Positions 19,119 through 26,625 of a stretch of 64,000 bases of DNA are shown here, one piece after another. Below the pieces are notes generated by a model. That model ran no database searches. It saw only the letters and a list, made by a program, of their open reading frames with translations, and had not been told where the DNA came from. Positions within the stretch are counted from its first letter, which is position 1. Each line of letters opens with the position of its first letter. Origin of the DNA: Thiothrix fructosivorans (GTDB taxonomy: Bacteria; Pseudomonadota; Gammaproteobacteria; Thiotrichales; Thiotrichaceae); NCBI RefSeq assembly GCF_017349355.1, contig NZ_JAFMPM010000008.1:1116001-1180000 (forward strand), read 5' to 3'. The position numbers and the translations under genes were made by a program.

Positions 19119-19571
19119 GTTTGAACTTAAAGGGATCTCCATTTCAACCAACCCTTTTACTTCAGATCTTCTCACGAATCCTTTGGACTCATACAGATTG
19201 ATCGCTGGATTTTCACTAAACACACGCAGAACTAGCTTATTGGATTGACAGTTGACAGCATGTCCAACAACTAAATCAAGACTCTTAGATCCAATTCCTC
19301 GGCCTTGAAACTCAGGCAAAATTTGCAAGTCTCTAAGGAAAGTAGTATCACCACTATAGCTAAAACGCAGCACGCCAACACGGGTTTTATCTAGGTAAAT
19401 TTCGTAGTTATCTAGTGCTTCCCAACTGTTTAGATACTGATTGTGATCCCAGATAATCCCACGAGTTTGGTAATAACTTGCCATATTTGTCTTGGTTAAA
19501 GACTCTGCAAATAAGGGGTCACGACCTACTTGAAGCTGAACTTCCATGCCTTTTCCTCTGGTTACACATAA
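18999..19571 (-). mobile_element. Integron gene cassette carrying a GNAT acetyltransferase
   Basis: A 573-base unit bounded by integron core sites: G^TTATGT at 19572/19571 and G^TTATAG at 18999/18998. It holds one gene with its attC directly at the 3' end, reading away from the resident integrase, the classical cassette arrangement. It is the last cassette before the chromosomal AAA-like gene. An IS1182 element now sits immediately in front of its 5' core site. Confidence 0.8.
19113..19547 (-). CDS. GNAT family N-acetyltransferase, cassette-borne
   Basis: A 144-residue acetyltransferase. The acetyl-CoA-binding motif is FLRDLQILPEFQGRGIGSKSLDLVV (Q/R-x-x-G-x-G/A present as QGRGIG), followed by LRVFSENPAINLYESKGFV, typical of GNAT. 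The substrate is unknown; cassette GNATs include antibiotic and polyamine or protein acetylases. Codon use is more AT-rich than the flanking chromosome. The stop codon lies inside the attC R'' box. Confidence 0.85.
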   Translation of the reverse strand: MEVQLQVGRDPLFAESLTKTNMASYYQTRGIIWDHNQYLNSWEALDNYEIYLDKTRVGVLRFSYSGDTTFLRDLQILPEFQGRGIGSKSLDLVVGHAVNCQSNKLVLRVFSENPAINLYESKGFVRRSEVKGLVEMEIPLSSNT

Positions 19572-19572
19572 C

Positions 19573-21360
19573 GAGGGTGTAGAAAAACCCGAATCTGATC
19601 ATCCTATCCAGATCGGGCAGTCATTTTTTTGAACACCCCACACGACTGGGCGTTTTTTTCAGCGTTGCCGACTTCCTGCTTCCCAATAACGCCCTGAATG
19701 CCACCTGATACGCTTAATACGGTGCATTTTTGCGTGTTTGGCTGCATCATTCCCCCCTTCATGCGGCATACCCGTGATGTGCCAGCTTTTCGAGGTTGTG
19801 CATCAGGCAAAACAGTTTCCATTGCCCGTCCACTTTGGCTTTGCTGCGCAAGGTGAAGCGGTGCAGGCGTTTGTTGCCGCGCAAGTTTCCAAACACGGGT
19901 TCGACGGTGGCGAAGCGTTGAGTGATCATGCGCTTGCCGAGGTCTGAATCGATTTTTGGCTTCATCAAATCGGTGTAGCTGGGGGTGTCATCGCGCTTGC
20001 CTTGCAGGAAAGTGACTTGCCGTGCGCGGGTTTTTGCCGGGTCTTTCAGACATTGGGGACGCTGGGTACAGGGTTCACAGTCACGCAACGCGCCTTGGAA
20101 ACGTACCGAAGCATAGCCATTCAGGGTGCAATTCTTGCCGGTACGGTAAAGGCGTTTTCCCGCCGGGCAAAGACAATGACTGAGGTCAGCGGCTAATTGG
20201 AAGTCGGCGGGTTTATAGGTTTTGGCTTTGCTGGGCGTGGGGCTTTTGTTCCACAAGGAGTCAGGTTTTTGCTGATGCACGCTCTGATCGGCATAGCGTT
20301 CATCGCGTTGCCGGTAATCCTTGTCGGGGATGTAGGCATCAATCCCAGCCTCCGCCAAGGCTTTGAGATTGGCTTCACTGTGGTAGCCGTTGTCGGCAGC
20401 GATTACCGTTTCGGGGGTGCGCATGGGGGCAGTGGCATTGACCACCGGCATCAGCAGTTCTTGTTCCGACCCCGTGCCGTGGGCTTGGGCTTCGACAATG
20501 ATTTGGTAATGGCAATCCACGGCTGCCACGCCGGTATAGCCCTGCACCACGCCTTTGCTGGTTGCCATTTTGGCAGATTCGTTATCAGTGCGGTTGGACA
20601 GGCGGATACTGCCTTTGGAGCCTTGGCGGTCTTTGGGGTTGTCTGCCAGCCAGTCACGTAACTGTTTGGCTTCGCGTTGCAGGCGTTCCAATTGTTTGGC
20701 TTCGCGTTTGGCTGCGACTTCATCCACGTTGCTGGCATCGGCTTGTTGGTGTTTGCCGATGATCTTGGCGGCGGCTTTTTCCATGCGTTCTGCTTGGCGC
20801 AGGAAGTCAGCGCGGGTGCCGGACTTTTCTTTGCTGGCATTGGATGGCAACTTCACCCCGTCGATGGCAAACAGCTCTTTGCCGATTAACCCTTGGCGGT
20901 CACAAATCAGCAGCACTTGGGCAAACAGTTTGGCAATCAGCTCCCCGGCATTGGCAATGAAGGCCGCCAGCGTGGTGAAATGCGGCTGGCTGTCACCGGA
21001 AACCGCAATGAACAGCATATTCTCGCGGCACGCTGCTTCGATTTTACGGCTGCTGATAATGCCACGGCTGTAGGCCAATAGGATGATTTTCAGTAATGCG
21101 GCTGGGTTAAAGGCGGCTGCGCCCTGCACATCATTCTTATAACGTTGATGGAAGCCTTCAAGGTCGAGTTCGTTATCCACCAAATGGCGCAGCGCGTATT
21201 CAAACGTACCGGGCAGGATTTGCCGGTCAAAGTCCAGTGCCAACAGTTTTAAGCCTTGATGGATCGGTTTGTAGCGTGCCATGCCTGCCTACTCGTTCGG
21301 GTGCTTGCGATGCCTGATTATCCCACAAAATGGCGAAAAAGAGGATTTTTCTACAGCCTC
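19573..21360 (-). mobile_element. IS1182-family insertion sequence
   Basis: A 1788-base element with terminal inverted repeats: GAGGGTGTAGAAAAACCC at the left end and GAGGCTGTAGAAAAATCC at the right end (16 of 18 identical). Both ends are flanked by AAC (19570-19572 and 21361-21363), a likely 3-base target duplication. On the minus strand this triplet is GTT, the integron crossover core, so the element sits exactly in the core between the two cassettes. It contains one complete transposase gene. Confidence 0.82.
19759..21282 (-). CDS. IS1182 family transposase
   Basis: A 507-residue DDE transposase. The N-terminal DUF772-like domain covers RYKPIHQGLKLLALDFDRQ to about residue 110. The catalytic core includes ELFAIDGVKLPSNASKEKSGT (first Asp), VIAADNGYHSEANLKAL (second Asp) and the C-terminal FATVEPVFGNLRGNKRLHRF (Glu in Y/F-x-x-x-E-P). 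A Cys cluster (CLCPAGKRL and CEPCTQRPQC) typical of the family lies between. A charged helical insertion (residues about 165-215) separates the first Asp from the second. The gene appears intact, so the element may be active. Confidence 0.92.
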   Translation of the reverse strand: MARYKPIHQGLKLLALDFDRQILPGTFEYALRHLVDNELDLEGFHQRYKNDVQGAAAFNPAALLKIILLAYSRGIISSRKIEAACRENMLFIAVSGDSQPHFTTLAAFIANAGELIAKLFAQVLLICDRQGLIGKELFAIDGVKLPSNASKEKSGTRADFLRQAERMEKAAAKIIGKHQQADASNVDEVAAKREAKQLERLQREAKQLRDWLADNPKDRQGSKGSIRLSNRTDNESAKMATSKGVVQGYTGVAAVDCHYQIIVEAQAHGTGSEQELLMPVVNATAPMRTPETVIAADNGYHSEANLKALAEAGIDAYIPDKDYRQRDERYADQSVHQQKPDSLWNKSPTPSKAKTYKPADFQLAADLSHCLCPAGKRLYRTGKNCTLNGYASVRFQGALRDCEPCTQRPQCLKDPAKTRARQVTFLQGKRDDTPSYTDLMKPKIDSDLGKRMITQRFATVEPVFGNLRGNKRLHRFTLRSKAKVDGQWKLFCLMHNLEKLAHHGYAA

Positions 21361-21417
21361 AACGTATTAGTTCTCCATTCCAGCCTTGGCTGGATATGGA
21401 GCAACATCTTGTTAAAT
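21361..21417 (-). repeat. Compact attC site at the end of the large insert
   Basis: On the minus strand: R'' ATTTAAC, spacer, then a 13-bp stem GGCTGGAATGGAG pairing with CTCCATATCCAGCC (one extra A in one arm, like the extrahelical bases of attC), spacer, and the core GTT. Removing the IS joins this GTT to ATGT of the GNAT cassette, giving G^TTATGT. It begins only 25 bases after the stop of the integrase gene. Length and layout match short attC sites such as those of aadA cassettes. Confidence 0.75.
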
Positions 21418-21442
21418 GCCTCTGTGTCAAGGCAATCTGTTA

Positions 21443-22711
21443 TCACAAATCCAGTGGAGACCTACAGCCGTTAGCACTAATGTTAGCAACATGTAGATAG
21501 ACAGAAGTCGTGCTAATGTCAGCATGACCCATTAGTTCCTGTAAAGACCTAATGTCATAGCCTGCTTCGAGTAGTGCTGTAGCAAAGGAATGTCTAAGGC
21601 AATGTGGATACACACCCTTAGTTATCCCAGCTTTGAGACCTGCACTACGGAGTGTTTTCTGAACCATAGTTTCATGAATATGATGTCTAAAGCATTCATT
21701 AGAATCCTTATCAACATATATCTTAGAAGCTGGAAACAAAAACTGATAACCTAATTCAATCTGTCTGGCTTTAAGTTTAGAACCTTTAATCCAAGGTATA
21801 ACAACTTTACCCCATCCATTAGATAAATCTTTCTGATGTAAATGAGCTACCTCATCAATATGAGTCTTTAACTCAATAGCAATAGATTTAGGTAGCATCA
21901 AGATTCTATCTTTGCCACCTTTACCAGAATGAACATGTATTTCACCTCTATGAAAGTCTATGTCTCTAATTCTTAGAGTCATACACTCCATTAGCCTCAT
22001 GCCTGTTCCATATAATAACTTAGCAATTAATAACTGTGTTCCAGATAATTCATTAAACAATTTACTTACCTCCTCCTTATTCAGAACAGTAGGCAACTTA
22101 ACTTGTTTAGAAGATAACTTCATATAAGACATATCATCTAATTTGATACCAAGGAACTTGTTATACAAAAACATTACAGCATTAAATGCCTGTCTCTGTG
22201 TAGCCACAGCAACCTTATTAACATTAACAATGTGATTAATATATAACTCTATATTCAAATGATTAAGTTTCTTAGGATGCTTATTACCATTAAACTCGAT
22301 ATACTTAGAGACCCATAATAAATATGCCTTCTCAGTCTTACGAGAATAACCCTTAAGCCTCATAAACTCCCGTAGCCTTATGACCATAGCTTCAATACTT
22401 TCAACCTTAACAGGGACAATAGGAACAAGATTTGAGGTATCTACATTCCTACTGAAATCAGTTCTGATAGGTTCAAATACTTCAGCTAATAAATTATTAA
22501 TCGCAATGTTATACTTGAATGCTAATTGTTGAGCTTCAATAAAAGCAGACTCAAAGTTTTCATTAGCATAAGCGATATTCATAATTCTTCGTTTCAATGA
22601 AGCCAGATACTTATTAGCCTTAGCTAAATAATTCTCAGACAAATTAAACTCAGAAACAAAAACAACGTCAGTCATTACAGACTGCCATAATTCAATAGAA
22701 CAGATAGCCAT
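21443..22711 (-). CDS. Integron-type tyrosine recombinase (second IntI)
   Basis: A 422-residue recombinase. The C-terminal catalytic domain holds R239 (GTGMR), K264 (GKGGKDR), H370 and R373 (PHCLRHSFAT), H396 (LMGHAD) and Y405 (VYLHV). The intervals are identical to those of IntI1 R146-K171-H277-R280-H303-Y312. The integron-specific region is present (YQFLFPASK and FRHHIHETMVQ). The SAM-like core-binding domain starts near residue 103; the first 100 residues are extra and unrecognised. Codon use is strongly AT-rich like the rest of the insert. It is directly followed by an attC, so gene and site have the orientation of inverted-integrase integrons or of a cassette gene. Confidence 0.85.
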   Translation of the reverse strand: MAICSIELWQSVMTDVVFVSEFNLSENYLAKANKYLASLKRRIMNIAYANENFESAFIEAQQLAFKYNIAINNLLAEVFEPIRTDFSRNVDTSNLVPIVPVKVESIEAMVIRLREFMRLKGYSRKTEKAYLLWVSKYIEFNGNKHPKKLNHLNIELYINHIVNVNKVAVATQRQAFNAVMFLYNKFLGIKLDDMSYMKLSSKQVKLPTVLNKEEVSKLFNELSGTQLLIAKLLYGTGMRLMECMTLRIRDIDFHRGEIHVHSGKGGKDRILMLPKSIAIELKTHIDEVAHLHQKDLSNGWGKVVIPWIKGSKLKARQIELGYQFLFPASKIYVDKDSNECFRHHIHETMVQKTLRSAGLKAGITKGVYPHCLRHSFATALLEAGYDIRSLQELMGHADISTTSVYLHVANISANGCRSPLDL

Positions 22712-22766
22712 ATCATTTACCTCATGAATAGATTGATATTAAAGAATGTGCTTGCTGTGAATAGGG

Positions 22767-22796
22767 GTGCGGGCATGTTGGGGAAGACGCCCGCAC
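22767..22796. repeat. GC-rich hairpin in AT-rich DNA upstream of the integrase
   Basis: A perfect 8-bp stem GTGCGGGC / GCCCGCAC with a 14-base loop lies about 60 bases upstream of the second integrase gene and 200 bases before the plus-strand gene cluster. It stands out against the AT-rich surroundings. It has no T tract. An origin, recombination or regulatory role is possible. The rest of 22712-22997 shows no gene. Confidence 0.5.
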
Positions 22797-22997
22797 TCTC
22801 CTCAGACACAGACATCCAAACACCAGGTCTATGTTCAAAAGATATTTGTATCTATTTATGTCATATGGTGGGGGCAACAATTGAAGGTTGGAAAGTTATT
22901 CTGAAGGCACTGTCAAAAATAATATTATTTTAAAATTCAAAATGCCTATAGAATATTTTTTAAATATCTGTTAAATAATAATGCAAGGAGATACACA

Positions 22998-23327
22998 ATG
23001 GATACACTTACAACTTTTTATAAAGAGCAATTAGCCAAAAGGACTAAGCAAATAGAATCAGATACCGGACTTACTGTTTCAAGTAAACACTATACGATAA
23101 AACAGTTTCTCTATGTCCTGAATCAGAATAACAAATTGCCGCTCAATTATATTACAAAAGGTAAAATTAAAGCCTTAAGTTCTATGGCTAGAAAATTATG
23201 TATTCAAAACAATTACTACTATGTAAAAACTAAAAGTTTAAAATACAGCCATAGGAATAGTATTTCAGCATACCCAATAGAAATACTTAAACAATTATAT
23301 TTTCAGGAAATAAAAATAAATGAATAG
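22998..23327 (+). CDS. Small AT-rich protein, unknown
   Basis: A 109-residue basic protein preceded by AAGGAGA 9 bases before the ATG, so it is likely translated. Composition is Lys/Tyr/Asn-rich with no hydrophobic helix; residues 45-70 (NKLPLNYITKGKIKALSSMARKLCI) could form a helix-turn-helix-like unit. First of at least five plus-strand genes in the insert that lead up to the replication gene. No family recognised. Confidence 0.55.
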   Translation: MDTLTTFYKEQLAKRTKQIESDTGLTVSSKHYTIKQFLYVLNQNNKLPLNYITKGKIKALSSMARKLCIQNNYYYVKTKSLKYSHRNSISAYPIEILKQLYFQEIKINE

Positions 23328-23373
23328 TCGTCGCAGACGCATATATCAGATGATTAAAAAAAGGATTAAATAA

Positions 23374-23679
23374 ATGAGTAATAACAATTTTGACTTTATG
23401 CAATTAGGTAGAGAGCAACTAAGATTCTGCTTCCTACAGACAGAGAACAAATGGTTCGTTTCCTTAGCTAATGTTGAAGACATTACCAGAAGTAAACTAC
23501 CAGAAGGCGCTAAAGTGATTAACAGCCTCGTCCCAAGTGGTGAGTATACCTATATGCCATGTCAATTGATTAGTGTCTCAGACGCTATTCAGTTTAATTT
23601 GAATAGCAATAATCCTAACAGCAACTTAAACTTGTTACTTGAAGATAGATTAAAATATCCAGTTAAAAAAGCAGCTTAA
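23374..23679 (+). CDS. Small protein, possible ssDNA-binding protein of the replicon
   Basis: A 101-residue acidic-to-neutral protein (FDFMQLGREQLRFCFLQTENKWFVSLANVEDI ... PLVP-type beta stretches) preceded by a weak AAAGGA site 9 bases ahead. Its size, beta-rich look and position ahead of a gene II-like replicase recall the gene V/X products of filamentous phages, but I see no diagnostic motif, so the idea is weak. It ends 3 bases before the next gene, implying cotranscription. Confidence 0.5.
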   Translation: MSNNNFDFMQLGREQLRFCFLQTENKWFVSLANVEDITRSKLPEGAKVINSLVPSGEYTYMPCQLISVSDAIQFNLNSNNPNSNLNLLLEDRLKYPVKKAA

Positions 23680-23682
23680 TAA

Positions 23683-23955
23683 ATGGATGTGGATTTAACA
23701 TATCTTGAACAAGTGATACTCTACTCGACATTTAAGTTAAGAGATTATTTTGTCTTTGCAACTAAACCACTGAAAGAATCTAATTCAGTCCCCTATCGTA
23801 TTGAGCAAACGATTGAAGGTATTGAAAACAAAGTTGGTAAGAAACTTGTTGTTCCCAAACCTAAAAGTATTCACGAGGAGGGAAGTTCATTTGATTCATT
23901 CGGCAATAAAAATATTGAGAAGTATTTAGGTCGCAGGTATGCAGGTCAAAGGTGA
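23683..23955 (+). CDS. Small protein, unknown
   Basis: A 90-residue protein that begins 3 bases after the stop of the preceding gene. It has a hydrophobic-aromatic N-terminal stretch (YLEQVILYSTFKLRDYFVFA) and a basic C-terminus (EKYLGRRYAGQR). No signal peptide or known motif. Translational coupling with the upstream gene is likely because no separate ribosome-binding site is visible. Confidence 0.45.
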   Translation: MDVDLTYLEQVILYSTFKLRDYFVFATKPLKESNSVPYRIEQTIEGIENKVGKKLVVPKPKSIHEEGSSFDSFGNKNIEKYLGRRYAGQR

Positions 23956-24028
23956 TTAACAGTTATGGTTAGAAATCCTCACCATTAATGCCATTGACAG
24001 AATACCTAAAAAAGTTATTCTTAAATTG

Positions 24029-24072
24029 CAGACAATAAAAATCCCTAAGTCCGAGGTACTGAACATAGGGAT
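24029..24072 (-). terminator. Hairpin element 1 (minus-strand terminator-like)
   Basis: CAGACAATAAAAA followed by stem ATCCCTA / TAGGGAT with an 18-base loop. On the minus strand it reads as a hairpin followed by TTTTTATTGTC, a rho-independent terminator, although the nearby genes are on the plus strand. The same 13-base flank, stem length and loop length recur at 24825-24869. Confidence 0.5.
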
Positions 24073-24149
24073 AATAGAAAAATAATTTTTATATTATACG
24101 AGAAGATTAATAAGTCCTACGCATAATGGAATAAACTGGAGAACCTACT

Positions 24150-24488
24150 ATGGAAATGATACAAACAAATAATAATTCAAGTCAACCTGATTATCTGATT
24201 GCTCGTAATGAGCAACTTAAACAATATCGTGATGACCAAAATAAGATTATAGCATTAGCTTCAAGACCAGATGTCTCTACTAAAGTTAATGTTAATAACT
24301 TAATTCTTAAAGCTAAACAATTACTAAATGAAATTACAGCTTTGAATATCTCTAATCTAAACTTACCAGTGGGTACTACAATTAGCGCCCAGATTAATAA
24401 TTCAATAGATGCAAAAACAACAGAACTATTTATCCTCCTCAAAGATATTAAGGATACAAACAAGTTCTCTGGCAAGATTTGGAGTTAA
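24150..24488 (+). CDS. Small Asn/Gln-rich helical protein, unknown
   Basis: A 112-residue protein with a long predicted helix (residues 15-60, YLIARNEQLKQYRDDQNKII onward) and a second helix near the C-terminus. GGAGA precedes the ATG by 8 bases. No signal peptide. It overlaps nothing and is followed within 2 bases by a small membrane protein, so the two form a pair, perhaps a cytoplasmic/membrane partner couple. Family not recognised. Confidence 0.5.
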   Translation: MEMIQTNNNSSQPDYLIARNEQLKQYRDDQNKIIALASRPDVSTKVNVNNLILKAKQLLNEITALNISNLNLPVGTTISAQINNSIDAKTTELFILLKDIKDTNKFSGKIWS

Positions 24489-24489
24489 T

Positions 24490-24693
24490 ATGAAAGCAAG
24501 ATTAGCCTTCATGTTTAGAAAATACTGGACATTATTTTTTATATCTCTAATTCGTGCTCCAGTGCTCTCAGTTAAAGACTTCTTAGAATCTGATACAACC
24601 ATAGCAGTAAAGATAATTGGCGCTCCTATCGTCTTCGTAGTCGCTCTGATCGCTATTATCTACTACCAGCTACGCTTCATAATTTATGGATAA
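24490..24693 (+). CDS. Small membrane protein
   Basis: A 67-residue protein with a basic N-terminus (KARLAFMFRKYW) and a strong transmembrane helix near the C-terminus (IIGAPIVFVVALIAIIYY). GGAG precedes the ATG by 5 bases. In a filamentous-phage-like element such proteins can be coat or accessory membrane proteins, but the size and order are not diagnostic. It starts 1 base after the stop of the upstream gene. Confidence 0.5.
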   Translation: MKARLAFMFRKYWTLFFISLIRAPVLSVKDFLESDTTIAVKIIGAPIVFVVALIAIIYYQLRFIIYG

Positions 24694-24824
24694 CCTTCAC
24701 TTACACAATTGTTAAAACAAAATGTGGCTACAGCTATAGTTCTTAGCAGACTACATATTACGCACCAGATAGATGAGTCTAAAAATTATACTAACAAAGT
24801 AAACTTTACTACGATATAATGTTT

Positions 24825-24869
24825 CAGACAATAAAAAAGCCTCTATAGAGCTACCAACTCCAAGAGGCT
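24825..24869 (-). terminator. Hairpin element 2 (minus-strand terminator-like)
   Basis: CAGACAATAAAAA followed by stem AGCCTCT / AGAGGCT with an 18-base loop, located 45 bases before the replication gene. Read leftward it is a hairpin followed by TTTTTTATTGTC. With element 1 it forms a pair of identical architecture but different stem sequence. It could end an antisense transcript from the rep leader. Confidence 0.5.
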
Positions 24870-24914
24870 AAACAATATAGATAATAATTTCCCGACCAAA
24901 GGAATCAAATCACT

Positions 24915-26105
24915 ATGAATATATTATATAACGATACCAATAAGATTTTCAATAACAATTTAGACGCTAATAACTTATTAAAACCAATAATTTTAAAGCA
25001 CTTATTAGGTTCTAAATATCAATATCTAAATGCTACAGATGCTATCTCCCCTGTAATGATAGATAGAATACATTGCCTAGTTAATATTGGCGAACATACT
25101 CCTATAGCCAATTCATTCCTAATTGAATTAGATGAATTCGGTGAGGTTCTAAGAGCTACTAACAAAAGTATTAAGCTCAATTCTGAGCCTGACTCTAAAG
25201 AACAGAGTATGCTTATAAGAAGCATTAATAATAATACTGTTATTGAAGTTATAACCTCTCCAAATAAATATCTATATGGGCATAATCTCTATGGCAGTTC
25301 AGATATATCATTTCTGATTACTGAAACACTTACCAAGGCATTAACTCAAATAGAGCGTATAGACCTACTGCCTCTAATTCAAATGTCTCAAATCGAATTA
25401 CACGGCGTAGATATAAACTCAATGTTAACTACTACACAAGTATCACATTATTTGTTATCATTACCCAGTAGATTAAATGTAAATAAGATTATAACCCCTA
25501 TGCCTAATACTGTGTATGTTGGCAATTATAAAAAGTCAGACTATGCCTTTAGAATCTATGATAAGTTCGTAGAGCGTAAAAACAAAAAGCTATTAGCCGA
25601 ATTACAGGCAGATGAAATAAACTATCTAGAAGATAAACTTCGTATTGAACTAATCCTTCATAGACGCGAATTACAGAATTTAGAACTAATAAATCCGACT
25701 GATTGGAATATCAATACAGCATATAAAGTTTATAATGATTACCGAGGTAAATTAAAAATAATGAGAGATAAATCAGAAGACTTAAGTCTATTAGACCATG
25801 TTGAGCGTGGTATTTATTTTGATTGGAAGTATTCTGGCGACCCAATAGAGTTAAGAATACCTAATACTAAGACTAGAACTAAATACCGTAAAAGCCTCAA
25901 AGAAAAAATGGGAATAGACATCTACAAACCTTATGTTAATGAGTCTATTAATCCCCTATTAGGAATGATAGAGCCATATCAATTACTACAAAATGGCATA
26001 CCTGATACTGATGCTATAGTTCCAGCCTCTAAATTAGAATTATTACTACAGGAACAGCCGTTAGTCAGAACAACTTTACTAAAAGATTTGCTCTGTGCTA
26101 CATAA
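24915..26105 (+). CDS. Rolling-circle replication protein, phage/plasmid gene II/X-like
   Basis: A 396-residue protein resembling the gene II/X replication initiators of filamentous phages and related plasmids. Supporting segments in order: MSQIELHGVDINSM (family S-R-x-D-like strand, about residue 170), NTVYVGNYKKSDYAFRIYDKFVE (residues 200-222, the Y-x-G ... K/R-x-Y-D-K block) and LRIELILHRRELQNLEL (about residue 245, the R-x-E-x-x-L block). AAAGGA precedes the ATG. It would nick one strand at the origin and start rolling-circle replication. No Zot/pI assembly ATPase or coat gene accompanies it, so the element looks like a plasmid or satellite rather than a complete inovirus. Confidence 0.6.
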   Translation: MNILYNDTNKIFNNNLDANNLLKPIILKHLLGSKYQYLNATDAISPVMIDRIHCLVNIGEHTPIANSFLIELDEFGEVLRATNKSIKLNSEPDSKEQSMLIRSINNNTVIEVITSPNKYLYGHNLYGSSDISFLITETLTKALTQIERIDLLPLIQMSQIELHGVDINSMLTTTQVSHYLLSLPSRLNVNKIITPMPNTVYVGNYKKSDYAFRIYDKFVERKNKKLLAELQADEINYLEDKLRIELILHRRELQNLELINPTDWNINTAYKVYNDYRGKLKIMRDKSEDLSLLDHVERGIYFDWKYSGDPIELRIPNTKTRTKYRKSLKEKMGIDIYKPYVNESINPLLGMIEPYQLLQNGIPDTDAIVPASKLELLLQEQPLVRTTLLKDLLCAT

Positions 26106-26144
26106 GCAGCCTTATGTAATAACTAATCAAAAGGAAGTAGCAGC

Positions 26145-26459
26145 ATGACATATCCCAATAGTCCTTTCACACTTAACGATGGATCAAATAACAATCAAGA
26201 TGATAAACAAGTAAGCAATAAGAAGCCTAAAGGTGTCAAGAAAACCTACTTAGATATTACAAAAGCTCTATTGATTAATGACTTTAATCTATCGAAGCTA
26301 TCAATTGAAGAGTATTGCACCCAAGAAGATAAACCTTCAGCAGCAACACTACGGAAATGGTTAAAGGCTAACAAGCCAGAATGTCCAGAATGTAATTCTC
26401 TTAAGCTCGAAGTCGTAGCATTAAAAGCAAAGCTATCAGTCTACGAAAGAAATTCTTAA
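26145..26459 (+). CDS. Small protein with possible HTH, unknown
   Basis: A 104-residue basic protein following the replication gene by 39 bases, with AAGGAAG before the ATG. The middle part (LSIEEYCTQEDKPSAATLRKWLKA, residues 53-76) looks like a helix-turn-helix, and a C-terminal Cys pair CPEC precedes a helical tail (LKLEVVALKAKLSVYE) able to form a coiled coil. A copy-control or accessory DNA-binding role is plausible by position only. Confidence 0.5.
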   Translation: MTYPNSPFTLNDGSNNNQDDKQVSNKKPKGVKKTYLDITKALLINDFNLSKLSIEEYCTQEDKPSAATLRKWLKANKPECPECNSLKLEVVALKAKLSVYERNS

Positions 26460-26495
26460 ACCAGCTCTTCCAACACCAGCAATATCAGAATCTAC

Positions 26496-26515
26496 GCTCC
26501 TGAAATTTCGGGAGC
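26496..26515. repeat. Palindrome downstream of the replication gene
   Basis: GCTCCTGAAATTTCGGGAGC, a 20-base near-perfect palindrome (one T-G pair) 37 bases after the last plus-strand gene. It lacks a T tract. It may be a terminator of the rep operon or the cruciform of a replication origin together with the adjacent direct repeats. Confidence 0.5.
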
Positions 26516-26523
26516 ATACTCCT

Positions 26524-26625
26524 AGGTCTCCGTTTACTGGTAATATTTACGATTTTCCAGTGATAGTCTCCAGTCCATTACCATGCTTATCCTTCAGGTC
26601 TCCGTTTACTGGTAATATTTACGAT
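26524..26625 (+). repeat. Two 30-bp direct repeats, candidate replication origin
   Basis: An identical 30-base sequence occurs at 26524-26553 and 26596-26625 (start-to-start 72 bases). It begins AGGTCTCC, has TTTACTGGTAATATTTAC in the middle and ends GAT. The TAATATT-AC-like core recalls nick sites of other rolling-circle replicons, but the resemblance is loose. Location just after rep and next to a palindrome suits an origin or Rep-binding iterons. Confidence 0.5.

Noticed and set aside
24482-26105. Complete filamentous prophage (inovirus)
   Set aside because: No Zot/pI-type assembly ATPase and no convincing coat or adsorption protein in the block.
26524-26625. CRISPR array from the two 30-bp direct repeats
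   Set aside because: Only two copies, no further repeat downstream, no cas genes, and the position beside rep fits an origin better.
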